This document shows positions 36,311-45,324 of a stretch of DNA of 64,000 nucleotides, in pieces. The DNA is from Gammaproteobacteria bacterium (lineage in GTDB: Bacteria > Pseudomonadota > Gammaproteobacteria > Pseudomonadales > Pseudohongiellaceae): the NCBI GenBank assembly GCA_029246545.1, contig JAQWMX010000007.1, forward strand, positions 1-64,000, in the 5' to 3' direction. Within the stretch, counting starts at the first letter, position 1, and the number at the start of each line of letters is the position of its first letter. The notes beneath the pieces were generated by a model that was given only the letters and a program-made list of their open reading frames with translations, ran no database searches and had not been told where the DNA came from. The position numbers were made by a program, and so were the translations under genes.

Positions 36311-38479
36311 TTACTCTTGGCTCGCTGCAAATTCTTGTCTAGTCATTATGTAATGTCGCACAGCCTCGGCATCTTCTGCATCTAGTTCTGAGCCAAAACC
36401 AACCATGCCTTGATCGGCAAAAATACCATCTAATACAACTGTAGCAAAAGCTGCAGAGTCAGATGGAAATGCACTATAGCGTAGGTCTTGTATTACACCG
36501 CTACCTACCGCACCAGCTCCATGGCATGCACCACAATAACGATCATAAACGGCAAAGCCTTGTTCAGCGAGTTCTCGGTCAATTTCGACATTCGTTAAGT
36601 CAGGAAGATCTGGAGAGCTTAATTCAAAATCAGGTAAGGTAGCTTCACCACCGATTTTGAAAGTTAGTATGCGGCTGTTATCAAGAGTTTGACCAGAGCT
36701 AAGTGAAAGCGGCCCGGTGATAATAGTAAATATTCCTCCCCATCCAGCCATAACGGTCAGGTATTGTTCACCATCAACTTCATAAGTAACTGGTGGAGCA
36801 ACAATGCCTGCTTGAGTAGGGTATTCCCATAGTTCAGTGCCATCATTGACGTCATAGGCTTTAAGAAAGCCTGCTGCTGTACCCTGAAAAAGCAAATCAC
36901 TCGCGGTAGTTAGGACGCCACCATTCCATGGCCCTGGATATTGCACACGCCATCTTTCTTCTTGAGCTACTGGATCCCACGCTAAGAGATGACCAAGTGT
37001 GCCAGCTTTTACAGCTTCAATGACCGCTGGATCATCAGGTAAGCGTGCAGCAGAAGTATCGACACCCAGATTAGCCGCCAAATTTTTTGCTTCAAAGTTA
37101 TTATCTGCCAAATAAGGGAAGCTCATTTCTTGAGCAGGCAAATAGACAAGACCTGTTTCCGGACTGTAAGACATTGGATGCCAGTTGTGGCCGCCTAAAA
37201 AAGCAGGTGATTGCAAAGAAACTTCGCCAGTTTCCCAATATTTCGCAGAGTCAACGACATTTGGTCTGCCGGTTTCATAATCAATGCCATCTGCCCAGGT
37301 GACAGGTACAAAATTTTCACCAGAAATAAATTCACCAGTGGCTCTATCAATGACATAAAAGAAACCGTTTTTTGGTGCTTGCATAAGAACTTGACGCAAA
37401 GCTCCATCAATTTCTAAATCAGCAAGGATCATGTGTTGAGTAGCAGTGTAATCCCAAGCATCACCGGGCGTGGTTTGGTAATGCCAAACATAATCACCAG
37501 TGTCGGCGTCTAAGGCGACAATAGATGAAACAAACAAGTTATCGCCAACACCTTCACTTCTAATTAATGGGTTCCAAGGCGAGGAATTGCCAGTGCCAAT
37601 ATATAAAAGACCGAGGTCAGGATCATAGGCCATCGAGTCCCAAGCAGTTCCACCACCACCTAATTCCCACCATTCACCTTGCCAAGTTTCAGCTGCCATC
37701 TCCATGGTATCTGATTCAAAGCCATAAGCAGGGTTGCCAGGAACAGTATAGAAACGCCAGCGCTGTTCGCCCGTTTCAATGTCATAGGCTGTGACATAGC
37801 CTCTGACGCCAAACTCCGCGCCACCATTACCAATAAAAACTAAACCTTCAGCCACACGCGGTGCGCCGGTGATGGTATAGGCTTGAGATAAATCTACTGT
37901 AAGCCTTGACCAAATCTCCTCGCCAGTTTCGGTGTCTATAGCAATTAGTCGTCCATCTAAAGTGCCTACAATGACGCGATCTTCCCACCAAGCAACGCCA
38001 CGACTAACTGCATCGCAACAACCTTTGACCGCATGAGAACGGTCAACTTCGGGGTCATAACGCCAGAGCTCTTCCCCGGTGGCTGCATTAAGTGCATAAA
38101 CCACACTCCATGCGGCAGTGGTGTACATAATGCCATCAACAATAATTGGGGATGCTTCCTGACCACGGCTTTCGGGTAAATCAACATACCAAGCCAGAGA
38201 CAAGTCGCTGACAGTTTCTGGGTTGATTTCTTCTAGAGGACTGAAGCGTTGCTCGGACCAAGTGCGACCATGCGCAAGCCAATCGCCCGGACGATTTTCA
38301 GCATCAGCAAGAGTTGGGCTAGTAGATTGAATCGTGGATGGTGGAGGGGACATAGCAGAATTTGTGTCTGCAGTATTATCAACAGCCTCTTGACTGCAAC
38401 TAGCGACAAACAAAATTGTTAAAGTTAACCCTGAAATAAATTTCAATTTCTTAACTGTATTTATAATTAACTGCTGCAT
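36311..38479 (-). CDS. PQQ-dependent alcohol dehydrogenase with C-terminal cytochrome c (lipoprotein)
   Basis: A 722-residue quinohemoprotein. The N-terminal lipobox LFVASCS suggests anchoring to a membrane, facing the periplasm. The eight-bladed PQQ propeller contains vicinal cysteines (GCCDAVSRG). It also carries the calcium/PQQ ligands: Glu in GAEFGVRG, Asn in YIGTGNSSPWN and the catalytic Asp in DAWDYTATQ. The C-terminal heme domain has C649-x2-C652-H653 and a candidate Met ligand in QGMVGFG. This is the type II (soluble ethanol dehydrogenase-like) architecture. It lies just downstream of a PAL-like propeller gene on the same strand (52-base gap). Confidence 0.92.
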   Translation of the reverse strand: MQQLIINTVKKLKFISGLTLTILFVASCSQEAVDNTADTNSAMSPPPSTIQSTSPTLADAENRPGDWLAHGRTWSEQRFSPLEEINPETVSDLSLAWYVDLPESRGQEASPIIVDGIMYTTAAWSVVYALNAATGEELWRYDPEVDRSHAVKGCCDAVSRGVAWWEDRVIVGTLDGRLIAIDTETGEEIWSRLTVDLSQAYTITGAPRVAEGLVFIGNGGAEFGVRGYVTAYDIETGEQRWRFYTVPGNPAYGFESDTMEMAAETWQGEWWELGGGGTAWDSMAYDPDLGLLYIGTGNSSPWNPLIRSEGVGDNLFVSSIVALDADTGDYVWHYQTTPGDAWDYTATQHMILADLEIDGALRQVLMQAPKNGFFYVIDRATGEFISGENFVPVTWADGIDYETGRPNVVDSAKYWETGEVSLQSPAFLGGHNWHPMSYSPETGLVYLPAQEMSFPYLADNNFEAKNLAANLGVDTSAARLPDDPAVIEAVKAGTLGHLLAWDPVAQEERWRVQYPGPWNGGVLTTASDLLFQGTAAGFLKAYDVNDGTELWEYPTQAGIVAPPVTYEVDGEQYLTVMAGWGGIFTIITGPLSLSSGQTLDNSRILTFKIGGEATLPDFELSSPDLPDLTNVEIDRELAEQGFAVYDRYCGACHGAGAVGSGVIQDLRYSAFPSDSAAFATVVLDGIFADQGMVGFGSELDAEDAEAVRHYIMTRQEFAASQE

Positions 38480-38531
38480 TTGTTACTCTAACTCCATGCT
38501 TAGACTAAGGTTTATGTAATTATTAGGCTGT

Positions 38532-39689
38532 TTATAAATTGCCTCGTGCTCGTTCAGCTTGGGCAGCTTCAGAGGCTTCCATCCATTCTTCATACCACTT
38601 GAAAACATTGCCAGTAAGGCTGCCAATATAGATTTCCCCGTTAGAACTTACATCTAACCAATGCCCAGGGCTTTCCATAGCGCCGAGTATTTCACCCGTA
38701 TCGATATCAATTCTCATGATGCGGCCGGCCAAGGTGTCATAAGTTATATTTTCTACACTGTCTCGGTGAGTCATTACCCAAACTTCATCGGCAGGTGTGA
38801 TAAAGATGTTTTGAGTTGCGCCGAGGTGAGTCCACATTCTGAGGAGGTTGCCATCTTCATCGAAAATTTGAATACGGTTGTTTTCCCTGTCAGCAACGTA
38901 AACATTGCCGACCGAATCAGTTGCTATGGAATGCACTAAATCAAATTGACCTGGCTCAGAACCTGGGGTTCCCCAAGTCCTGACAAAATTACCGTCAGAG
39001 TCGTACTTCACAACTCGGCTATTGCCATAACCATCGGCAACATAAAGCTCATCGTTTGGGCCAAAAGCAATATCTGCTGGACGACCAAAGGTCTCATCGG
39101 TGACGCCATCTTGTCCGGGAATGCCAAGTGTCATTAACACTTCGCCCTCATTGCTTAATTTCATCACGGTGTGATTGCGATTATCGGTAACCCAAACATT
39201 GTCATATTTATCGATACGCATGCCATGTTCATTAACGAAATCGATATCACCACCGATTGAGCGTAGATAGGTGCCTTCGCTATCAAAAATTATAATTGGG
39301 TCAGCAACGTTATCGCGTTGAAATACGTAGACATCATTGTTGGAGTCTGTGGCGACTGCTGATACACGCCCGAAATACCAGCCTGTTGGCATGGTGTTAG
39401 GCTCCATACCGAAACGAATATCGACACTGTATTCCATTAGCCCACCTTCATGAGGGTACCAACCAAGTTGTCCTTGAGCGTCGATAACTTGCCCAACTGC
39501 ATTGTTTCGATCAATGTCTCTGCCGGGTGCAGGTTGAGCAGGTTGGAGTACTTGCATCTCTGACATTTCAGGAGCAGCTGAGACTTCAACGGTATTAGTT
39601 TCAACACTACAAGCAGTTAGCATAAAAAATGAAATACTAGTGAATGCTAAAGCAATTTTTTGTTTTTGGCTGGTTGTTCGATAGGTCAT
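38532..39689 (-). CDS. NHL-repeat beta-propeller lipoprotein (PAL-like)
   Basis: A 385-residue lipoprotein (lipobox FFMLTACS) with at least five NHL blades, for example DNVWVTDNRNHTVMKLS and GNVYVADRENNRIQIFD. Two PAL-like zinc-His positions are kept (NEHGMRID and LVHSIATD) together with the DGYGNSRV tyrosine motif. The third His is not obvious: the equivalent position reads GATQNIFIT. It lies 52 bases upstream of the PQQ dehydrogenase gene on the same strand, so the two are likely co-transcribed, and the propeller may act on a product or partner of the alcohol dehydrogenase. Confidence 0.8.
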   Translation of the reverse strand: MTYRTTSQKQKIALAFTSISFFMLTACSVETNTVEVSAAPEMSEMQVLQPAQPAPGRDIDRNNAVGQVIDAQGQLGWYPHEGGLMEYSVDIRFGMEPNTMPTGWYFGRVSAVATDSNNDVYVFQRDNVADPIIIFDSEGTYLRSIGGDIDFVNEHGMRIDKYDNVWVTDNRNHTVMKLSNEGEVLMTLGIPGQDGVTDETFGRPADIAFGPNDELYVADGYGNSRVVKYDSDGNFVRTWGTPGSEPGQFDLVHSIATDSVGNVYVADRENNRIQIFDEDGNLLRMWTHLGATQNIFITPADEVWVMTHRDSVENITYDTLAGRIMRIDIDTGEILGAMESPGHWLDVSSNGEIYIGSLTGNVFKWYEEWMEASEAAQAERARGNL

Positions 39690-39950
39690 TCAATTCTCCA
39701 ATCTACTCTCAAGCAAGGATGAAAATTTATTATTAAAAAGTTAGCAAGCATATTAACTTAATTTTAAAACTGGCGGGAGTTTGCTGTAAAAAATATGATG
39801 ATCTAATTAATTAGCAGAATGTGCATATGTTCAGTATTTCTTGATTTAGGAATGCTTACTCTGGTCAGATCTTTTATCTTTCTTATATACTCGCAACACT
39901 TTAAGCAACTAATATAAATAATTAACTCAAGTTATTGATGGAGAGGGGAA

Positions 39951-41192
39951 ATGCAAAAAAGAACAAAAAGAGTAGTTAAGGCGCTTGCCTTAGGACTTAT
40001 ACCGTTATTAGCCTTTGATGCTATGGCGCAAGATTTAACGATCACCAATGCGCGTATCATAATGGCACCAGGCAATGTTATAGAGAACGGTTCTATTGTC
40101 GTTGAAGACGGTCGTATCTCTTCAGTAAGTTCTGGAGCGCCAGGTCAAACTGTTGGTCAAGTTATTAACGCAGAAGGCATGACAGCAATGGCGGGGTTTA
40201 TCGATGACCACAAACATGTGAGAGAAAATCCAGACTTTGCAGCTCAAATGATGTCTTTATTAGAGGCAGGCTATACCACCGTCTTAAATGGCAGTGGAGA
40301 AACAGAAGTTAATCTTCGTTTGAGCAATTTGATATCTAGTGGTGAAGTGGTAGGACCTAATTTGATTCCATCTGTCAGCATCAGCTTACGCCAGACGCCT
40401 GCTGAAGCTAGGGCAGCTATCCGCGCCATGGCAGATGCAGGGGTTTATCACACTGGTGAAATTGCCTTAACGCCTGAACCCGGTCCATCTTCAGCAGAAT
40501 TAACAGTGTTAAGTGCAATTTTAGATGAAGCAGAGCAAGTTGGTGTGCAAGTTAATGTACATGCAGTTAGTAGCCCTGCGACAGTGGCAGCCGCTGAAAT
40601 AGGTGTTACCCGTTTTGTGCATTTACCTAATAAAGATTGGACTAGTTATGATCAAGCAGAGGTTCTAGCAGAAAATGGTGCAATCATTTCAGGTCTTATC
40701 GCCTTTGGAGCGCCAACGCTTGAAAGAGAGTCTGCAGCGCCAGCACCAGTTCAATACCCTAGAGACAATATGCCACGATTTCGTGATGGCAATGCTTGGC
40801 CAGAAGCCATTGCTGGTGCAAACCGTGACACGCAAGGTCGTGCTACGGGTACTGAAGGTGGTTACACCATCATCAATGCACGTCGTGTTTGGGATGCAGA
40901 TCCATCTCACCGCACAATCTCTTATTCTACTGACCAGAACTTTGCCGATATCTCTGTTCTTGAGCATGAATTAAAGTCTTTTAGTATTGTCTTCTCGATG
41001 ACAGATATTCATCAGATTATGGGGCCAAATTCAGCACGCTATCTTGATATGGAAGATGAAATTGGCACGCTTGAACCTGGTAAACGCGCCGATATTATTT
41101 TGCAGTCTGGCGATCCGACTGAAAATATCTATGGCATGCTAACTAACATGCTTACCATTGTTGGTGGTGAAGTCGTCGTTGATAAGAGGTGA
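39951..41192 (+). CDS. Exported amidohydrolase-superfamily protein
   Basis: A 413-residue protein with a signal peptide (...LIPLLAFDAMAQ). The amidohydrolase HxH metal motif is present as FIDDHKHV at about residues 86-93, and the C-terminal strand has GTLEPGKRADIILQSGDPTEN, typical of the imidazolonepropionase/prolidase-type branch. Further His ligands are probably in VNVHAVSS and TRFVHLPN. It should hydrolyse a C-N or related bond in the periplasm. A GGAG-containing ribosome-binding site precedes the start, and a terminator follows. Confidence 0.87.
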   Translation: MQKRTKRVVKALALGLIPLLAFDAMAQDLTITNARIIMAPGNVIENGSIVVEDGRISSVSSGAPGQTVGQVINAEGMTAMAGFIDDHKHVRENPDFAAQMMSLLEAGYTTVLNGSGETEVNLRLSNLISSGEVVGPNLIPSVSISLRQTPAEARAAIRAMADAGVYHTGEIALTPEPGPSSAELTVLSAILDEAEQVGVQVNVHAVSSPATVAAAEIGVTRFVHLPNKDWTSYDQAEVLAENGAIISGLIAFGAPTLERESAAPAPVQYPRDNMPRFRDGNAWPEAIAGANRDTQGRATGTEGGYTIINARRVWDADPSHRTISYSTDQNFADISVLEHELKSFSIVFSMTDIHQIMGPNSARYLDMEDEIGTLEPGKRADIILQSGDPTENIYGMLTNMLTIVGGEVVVDKR

Positions 41193-41231
41193 GGTAAGGC
41201 GATAAGCGCTAAAATAATCTAAGTAACATCT

Positions 41232-41266
41232 AAAAAGCGTAGAGTTTAGGCTCTACGTTTTTTTTT
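41232..41266 (+). terminator. Terminator after the amidohydrolase gene
   Basis: The stem CGTAGAG / CTCTACG with a 6-base loop is followed by an uninterrupted run of nine T. It begins about 45 bases after the stop. Confidence 0.88.
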
Positions 41267-41366
41267 GCTTAATATAAAACGCCAGTTTAATCTGTGCTCT
41301 CATATGCCTATACTTACAAACCTAATTTAAGGCATAAAATAATGTATAGAATTAAAGGGTAAATCC

Positions 41367-43565
41367 ATGATGAATAGATTTTTAGTCGCTTGCTCTTTGG
41401 CTTGTGTTTTTATTCCTGGTGTTCAAGCTCAGCAAGTAGATGCCAGTCGTGGTGCTACAGTTTTCCAAGCAGAATGTATTCGCTGTCATATCCCTTTAGA
41501 AATTAATGCCCGTTTACAGAACGATTGGGTCGGTCGCAGTGCTCAAGAATTACATGATCAATTAAGTCGAACCATGCCAGCTGAAAACCCAGGTGGATTA
41601 AATACTCAGCAATACCTTGATGTCACCGCTTTTTTACTAGAGACAGCAAGAATCGATTTACCTGAAAATGCAACAAGTGCAATGTTCTCCTCGATTCAGA
41701 TTGACCCACCTTCTCAAATTATGACAAGCGGTGAAACAGTTAATTGGACTCATTTGGGTGGTGATGAAGCGTCCACTCGCTATTCACCTTTGGAGCAAAT
41801 TAACGCAGATAATGTTGAATCACTTGAAGTGGCCTGGATGTTTGATATTGGTCCCTTTGGACCATTTCCTGAAACTGACAGCGTCACCACACCTTTAATG
41901 GTGGATGGCATTTTGTATGCCACAGCCGGAGCAACTAGAAATATTGTCGCGCTTGACCCGTCTACTGGGCAGTTACTATGGATGTGGCGACCTCAAGAAG
42001 GCGAACGTTTCACTGTTGCGCCACGTAAAGGCTCTGGTAAAGGCTTGTCTTATTATAATAATGCCGGGCAAGAAACTATTTTTACTGTCACCCCTGGCTA
42101 TTATCTTGTCGCACTGAATGCTCGAACCGGTTTACCTAGAGAAGACTTTGGTGCGGGCGGTTTTATAGATTTAAAAAATGGCTTGCGACTTGCGATTGAT
42201 AGAGATGTTATTGATATCGGTATCTCATTTCCACCACTGGTGGTGGAGGATGTCATCATCGTTGGTGCTGCTCATACTGTTGGGTCTAGGCCTATAACAG
42301 CAAGTAATGTTAAAGGCGATATTCGTGGCTATGACGCCAATACCGGAGAGTTACTTTGGACCTTTCAATCAATTCCTGAAGCCGGAGAGCCAGGTTCTGA
42401 ATCTTGGATTACAGGTCTAGATATTACTGGTAACGCTGGGGCTTGGGCGCCTTTATCAGCCGACCCTGAATTAGATTTGGTTTATATACCAGTAGAAGCC
42501 CCAACAGGCGATTACTATGGTGGAGATAGGCATGGTGATAATTTGTATTCCAGCTCAACCGTTGCAGTAAATTATCGTACTGGTGAGATGGTTTGGAATT
42601 TTCAAACTACCCGCCATGATATCTGGGATTTCGATACGCCGGCTGCGCCAGTTGTTGCAGATCTGCCTGATGGCACGCCAATAGTGATACAAATGCTCAA
42701 GCAGAGCCATCTTTTTGCCTTTGATCGAAGCACTGGTGAACCATTATTCCCAGTAGAAGATAGAAGGGTGCCTTTATCCGATGTGCCAGGTGAATGGACA
42801 GCAGCAGTACAGCCATTTCCATTATTACCAGCGCCTTATGATAGACAAGGTGTTCAGCAAGAAGATCTAGTTGATTTCACACCTGAAATCGCAGCGATGG
42901 CCAGAGAGATTGCGGCAAATTATCGTTTCAGTAGCTTGTTTACGCCACCGAGTGTTTATCAAGATCCTAATGATGGCACCTTAGGCACTTTGCATTTACC
43001 ACATGCTACTGGCGGCTCAAATTGGGAAGGGGCGGCTTATGATCCAGAAACTGGCATGGTCTACATTCCAACCATTACCCGAGTTCATGTAAAAGCCCTG
43101 CAAAACTTGCCGGATGTTTCTACGATTGATTATGTGATGTATGAAGGTGTTGGCTCACCTACAGTTGAAGGTATACCGTTGATAAAACCGCCTTATGGAC
43201 GTATCACTGCTATAGATATGGTTTCTGGTGAGCACGCTTGGATGCAAGTAAATGGCGATACCCCCGATGAAATTAAAAACCATCCACTGTTGGAAGGTGT
43301 TGATATACCTCCAACCGGTAAAGACACGCATTCGACATTATTGTTAACTAAAACTTTATTATTTCAAGGTGAAGGCCAAGGTGGCGCATCAGGCTTATGG
43401 GTAAGAGATAAAGCTACTGGCGAGGTGATTACACATATTGAATTACCTGGAACAGTTTCTGGAATGCCAATGACCTTCATGCTGGATGGCACGCAATATA
43501 TTGTTGCCGGCTTGAGTGATTCGAGCACAACGGCTAAATTGGTTGCCTTACGATTGTCAGATTAA
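41367..43565 (+). CDS. PQQ-dependent dehydrogenase with N-terminal cytochrome c domain
   Basis: A 732-residue exported protein. The signal peptide ends VQAQ. A short cytochrome c domain comes first (C37-I-R-C40-H41, candidate Met in TMPAENPGG), followed by a PQQ propeller from about residue 125 (WTHLGGDEASTRYSPLEQIN). The propeller resembles the glucose dehydrogenase branch: TTRHDIWDFDTPAAPV carries the catalytic aspartate and WEGAAYDPETGMVYIP is a typical blade. The heme-first order is the reverse of the enzyme at 36311. A rhodanese-like lipoprotein gene follows after 31 bases. Confidence 0.88.
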   Translation: MMNRFLVACSLACVFIPGVQAQQVDASRGATVFQAECIRCHIPLEINARLQNDWVGRSAQELHDQLSRTMPAENPGGLNTQQYLDVTAFLLETARIDLPENATSAMFSSIQIDPPSQIMTSGETVNWTHLGGDEASTRYSPLEQINADNVESLEVAWMFDIGPFGPFPETDSVTTPLMVDGILYATAGATRNIVALDPSTGQLLWMWRPQEGERFTVAPRKGSGKGLSYYNNAGQETIFTVTPGYYLVALNARTGLPREDFGAGGFIDLKNGLRLAIDRDVIDIGISFPPLVVEDVIIVGAAHTVGSRPITASNVKGDIRGYDANTGELLWTFQSIPEAGEPGSESWITGLDITGNAGAWAPLSADPELDLVYIPVEAPTGDYYGGDRHGDNLYSSSTVAVNYRTGEMVWNFQTTRHDIWDFDTPAAPVVADLPDGTPIVIQMLKQSHLFAFDRSTGEPLFPVEDRRVPLSDVPGEWTAAVQPFPLLPAPYDRQGVQQEDLVDFTPEIAAMAREIAANYRFSSLFTPPSVYQDPNDGTLGTLHLPHATGGSNWEGAAYDPETGMVYIPTITRVHVKALQNLPDVSTIDYVMYEGVGSPTVEGIPLIKPPYGRITAIDMVSGEHAWMQVNGDTPDEIKNHPLLEGVDIPPTGKDTHSTLLLTKTLLFQGEGQGGASGLWVRDKATGEVITHIELPGTVSGMPMTFMLDGTQYIVAGLSDSSTTAKLVALRLSD

Positions 43566-43596
43566 AATAAAAATTTAAATCAGAGGAGTAATAAGT

Positions 43597-43953
43597 ATGA
43601 ATCTTAAATATGTAGCTAGAGTTTTTGCTTTGTTATTAACAGTATTCTTGATGTCTTGTTCGAGTATGACTAGCAATCAAAATGCAGTAGATAACACCGT
43701 CTGGATTGATGTCAGAACGGTAGAAGAGTACACAAATGATCACATCAATGGTGATGCAAATATACCGATACAAACTTTCAGTGCTGCTTCTATAGCTTCA
43801 CAACTGGGTTTGGATCAGGATACTAAAATAGGTCTTTACTGTGCTTCAGGCGGGCGCGCTGGCCGTGCCTTAATTATGTTAGAAGAAGCAGGGTTCACCA
43901 ATGCTTTTAATGCTGGCGGTATTAGTGATGCTCGTGAGCAGCGTGGGCTTTGA
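43597..43953 (+). CDS. Rhodanese-like domain lipoprotein (PspE-like)
   Basis: A 118-residue protein with a lipobox (FLMSCSS) and a single rhodanese domain. The domain shows WIDVRTVEEYTNDHINGDANI and the active-site cysteine loop YCASGGRAGRA. It is expected to transfer sulfane sulfur or bind thiols in the periplasm. It lies 31 bases after the PQQ dehydrogenase gene and is the last gene of that transcript. GAGG precedes the start. Confidence 0.9.
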   Translation: MNLKYVARVFALLLTVFLMSCSSMTSNQNAVDNTVWIDVRTVEEYTNDHINGDANIPIQTFSAASIASQLGLDQDTKIGLYCASGGRAGRALIMLEEAGFTNAFNAGGISDAREQRGL

Positions 43954-43969
43954 TAAATAGAAGATAAAT

Positions 43970-44009
43970 AAAAAAGCCCCTATGCTTTAAAGCTAGGGGC
44001 TTTTTTTGT
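43970..44009. terminator. Bidirectional terminator
   Basis: The stem AAAGCCCCTA / TAGGGGCTTT encloses an 11-base loop, with A residues before and seven T after. It serves the rhodanese gene and may also stop transcription of the convergent gene at 44070. Confidence 0.88.
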
Positions 44010-44026
44010 CTTGATTTCTAGAAGGA

Positions 44027-44090
44027 AAAATCAGAAGTTAAAATCAGAAGTCAAAATCAGAATACAAAATCAGAATACAAAATCAAAGGC
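44027..44090. repeat. 13-base tandem repeat spanning a stop codon
   Basis: Four direct copies of a 13-base unit, AAAATCAGAAGTT, AAAATCAGAAGTC and twice AAAATCAGAATAC, run from 44027 to 44078, followed by a partial fifth copy. The last full copy and the partial copy contain the final codons and the stop of the minus-strand gene at 44070. Confidence 0.85.
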
Positions 44091-45104
44091 ATCATCAAAT
44101 ACAGGGTTTTTTTCCTGGCCTGTTAGACCTTGAGGCAAATCAGGGTTACGAGTAGTCGGGACTCCTCGTGGATCAACATACCCTGGCTCACCAGGCAAGC
44201 GATATTGCGTGTTGGGCCGACCTTCTTCATCAAAGGTCAGATAGGTATTGTTGTTTTGCGCGCATTCCCAGTAGCGGATTCTAAAACCAGCATCTATCAT
44301 ATCTTGGCGATATTGATAGGTATAAACAAGGTCGACTGGTTTTTGGAGCATCAAATTATCATAAAAATAGACATTCACGGCTATTTTTATCATATCGTTT
44401 TCTGCATCCCACCATTCGTACCAAATCTCTACTGTTTCAGCCTGATTACTGGTTGGCGGTGTGCCGCGAAAAAAATCCGCAGGGTAAATATCCTCAGTAT
44501 GCACAACTAGTACATCACCCAACTCTTCATCCACAGCCCAGAAACCTATGCTATCTCCCGCTGCAAAATGTGTACCGTCAATGTTGATGTGTTCCTGATT
44601 GATGTAAATACGACGGGTGTCATTTCCAAGGTCGTTATGCCATAGAGAATAGCTTGGTGTATTGAGAAACTCCCTAATATAAGGTTCCATGAACCAGCGT
44701 GGTAGCCCTGCAGGTTCACAGGTTGTTAATCGATCATAATCTACTCCGGCATTGAAGGCTTGATCCCCCAGGTTAAGGCGATATTCCCAGGCTGCTTTGT
44801 ATTCCGGTGTGAGCACGCCATCTCTAATTTCTCCGTCTTCGTCCTTAAACAAGGCATTAGAACGGACGCCGCTATCACCACCGGCATTCCAGAGTCCAGG
44901 CCACTGTGGCACACTCGAAAAATCATGAGTGACGCCGCCTTCGTAGTGATCCAGCAAATAATCGTAATGTTCTCTGGATGTTTCAAACTCCATAGGAAAG
45001 GGAATCAATTCTGGAATGTTTCCACCACGTTGTGAAAAAGCCAGGCTTGAAAGAACCAGTGTGCTTCCCGCGATTAAAAGTTGTAAGTGAGTGTTAAGTT
45101 TCAT
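44070..45104 (-). CDS. Exported protein of unknown function
   Basis: A 344-residue protein with a clear signal peptide (LLIAGSTLVLSSLAFSQ). I recognise no family. It is rich in Trp, Tyr, Asp and Asn and contains two cysteines (TTCEPAG, YWECAQ) that could form a disulfide. Segments such as RRIYINQEHINIDG and VEIWYEWWDAENDMIKIAVNV suggest a beta-rich fold. The C-terminus DAFDFVF ends in Phe and falls inside a 13-base tandem repeat, so its last residues may vary between strains. It stands alone, divergent from an MFS transporter. Confidence 0.72.
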   Translation of the reverse strand: MKLNTHLQLLIAGSTLVLSSLAFSQRGGNIPELIPFPMEFETSREHYDYLLDHYEGGVTHDFSSVPQWPGLWNAGGDSGVRSNALFKDEDGEIRDGVLTPEYKAAWEYRLNLGDQAFNAGVDYDRLTTCEPAGLPRWFMEPYIREFLNTPSYSLWHNDLGNDTRRIYINQEHINIDGTHFAAGDSIGFWAVDEELGDVLVVHTEDIYPADFFRGTPPTSNQAETVEIWYEWWDAENDMIKIAVNVYFYDNLMLQKPVDLVYTYQYRQDMIDAGFRIRYWECAQNNNTYLTFDEEGRPNTQYRLPGEPGYVDPRGVPTTRNPDLPQGLTGQEKNPVFDDAFDFVF

Positions 45105-45324
45105 GCTTTCCTCTTCTTAAGTTCGTTCATTATTTTTAAATCTGTAAAAGCCTAAAGCTACATGAATTTTTAGCTTCATGGTAGGGTTATAAGGTTAGGC
45201 TAATTAGAGCAATTATATTGCTGAGTAAGTTTTAAACTTGGTAGATTGTTAAATTAAGTGATTAGCAAGGGTATAACTTATTAAATCTTTACTGAAAGGT
45301 CGAAACTTATCCCGAATCTTAGCA

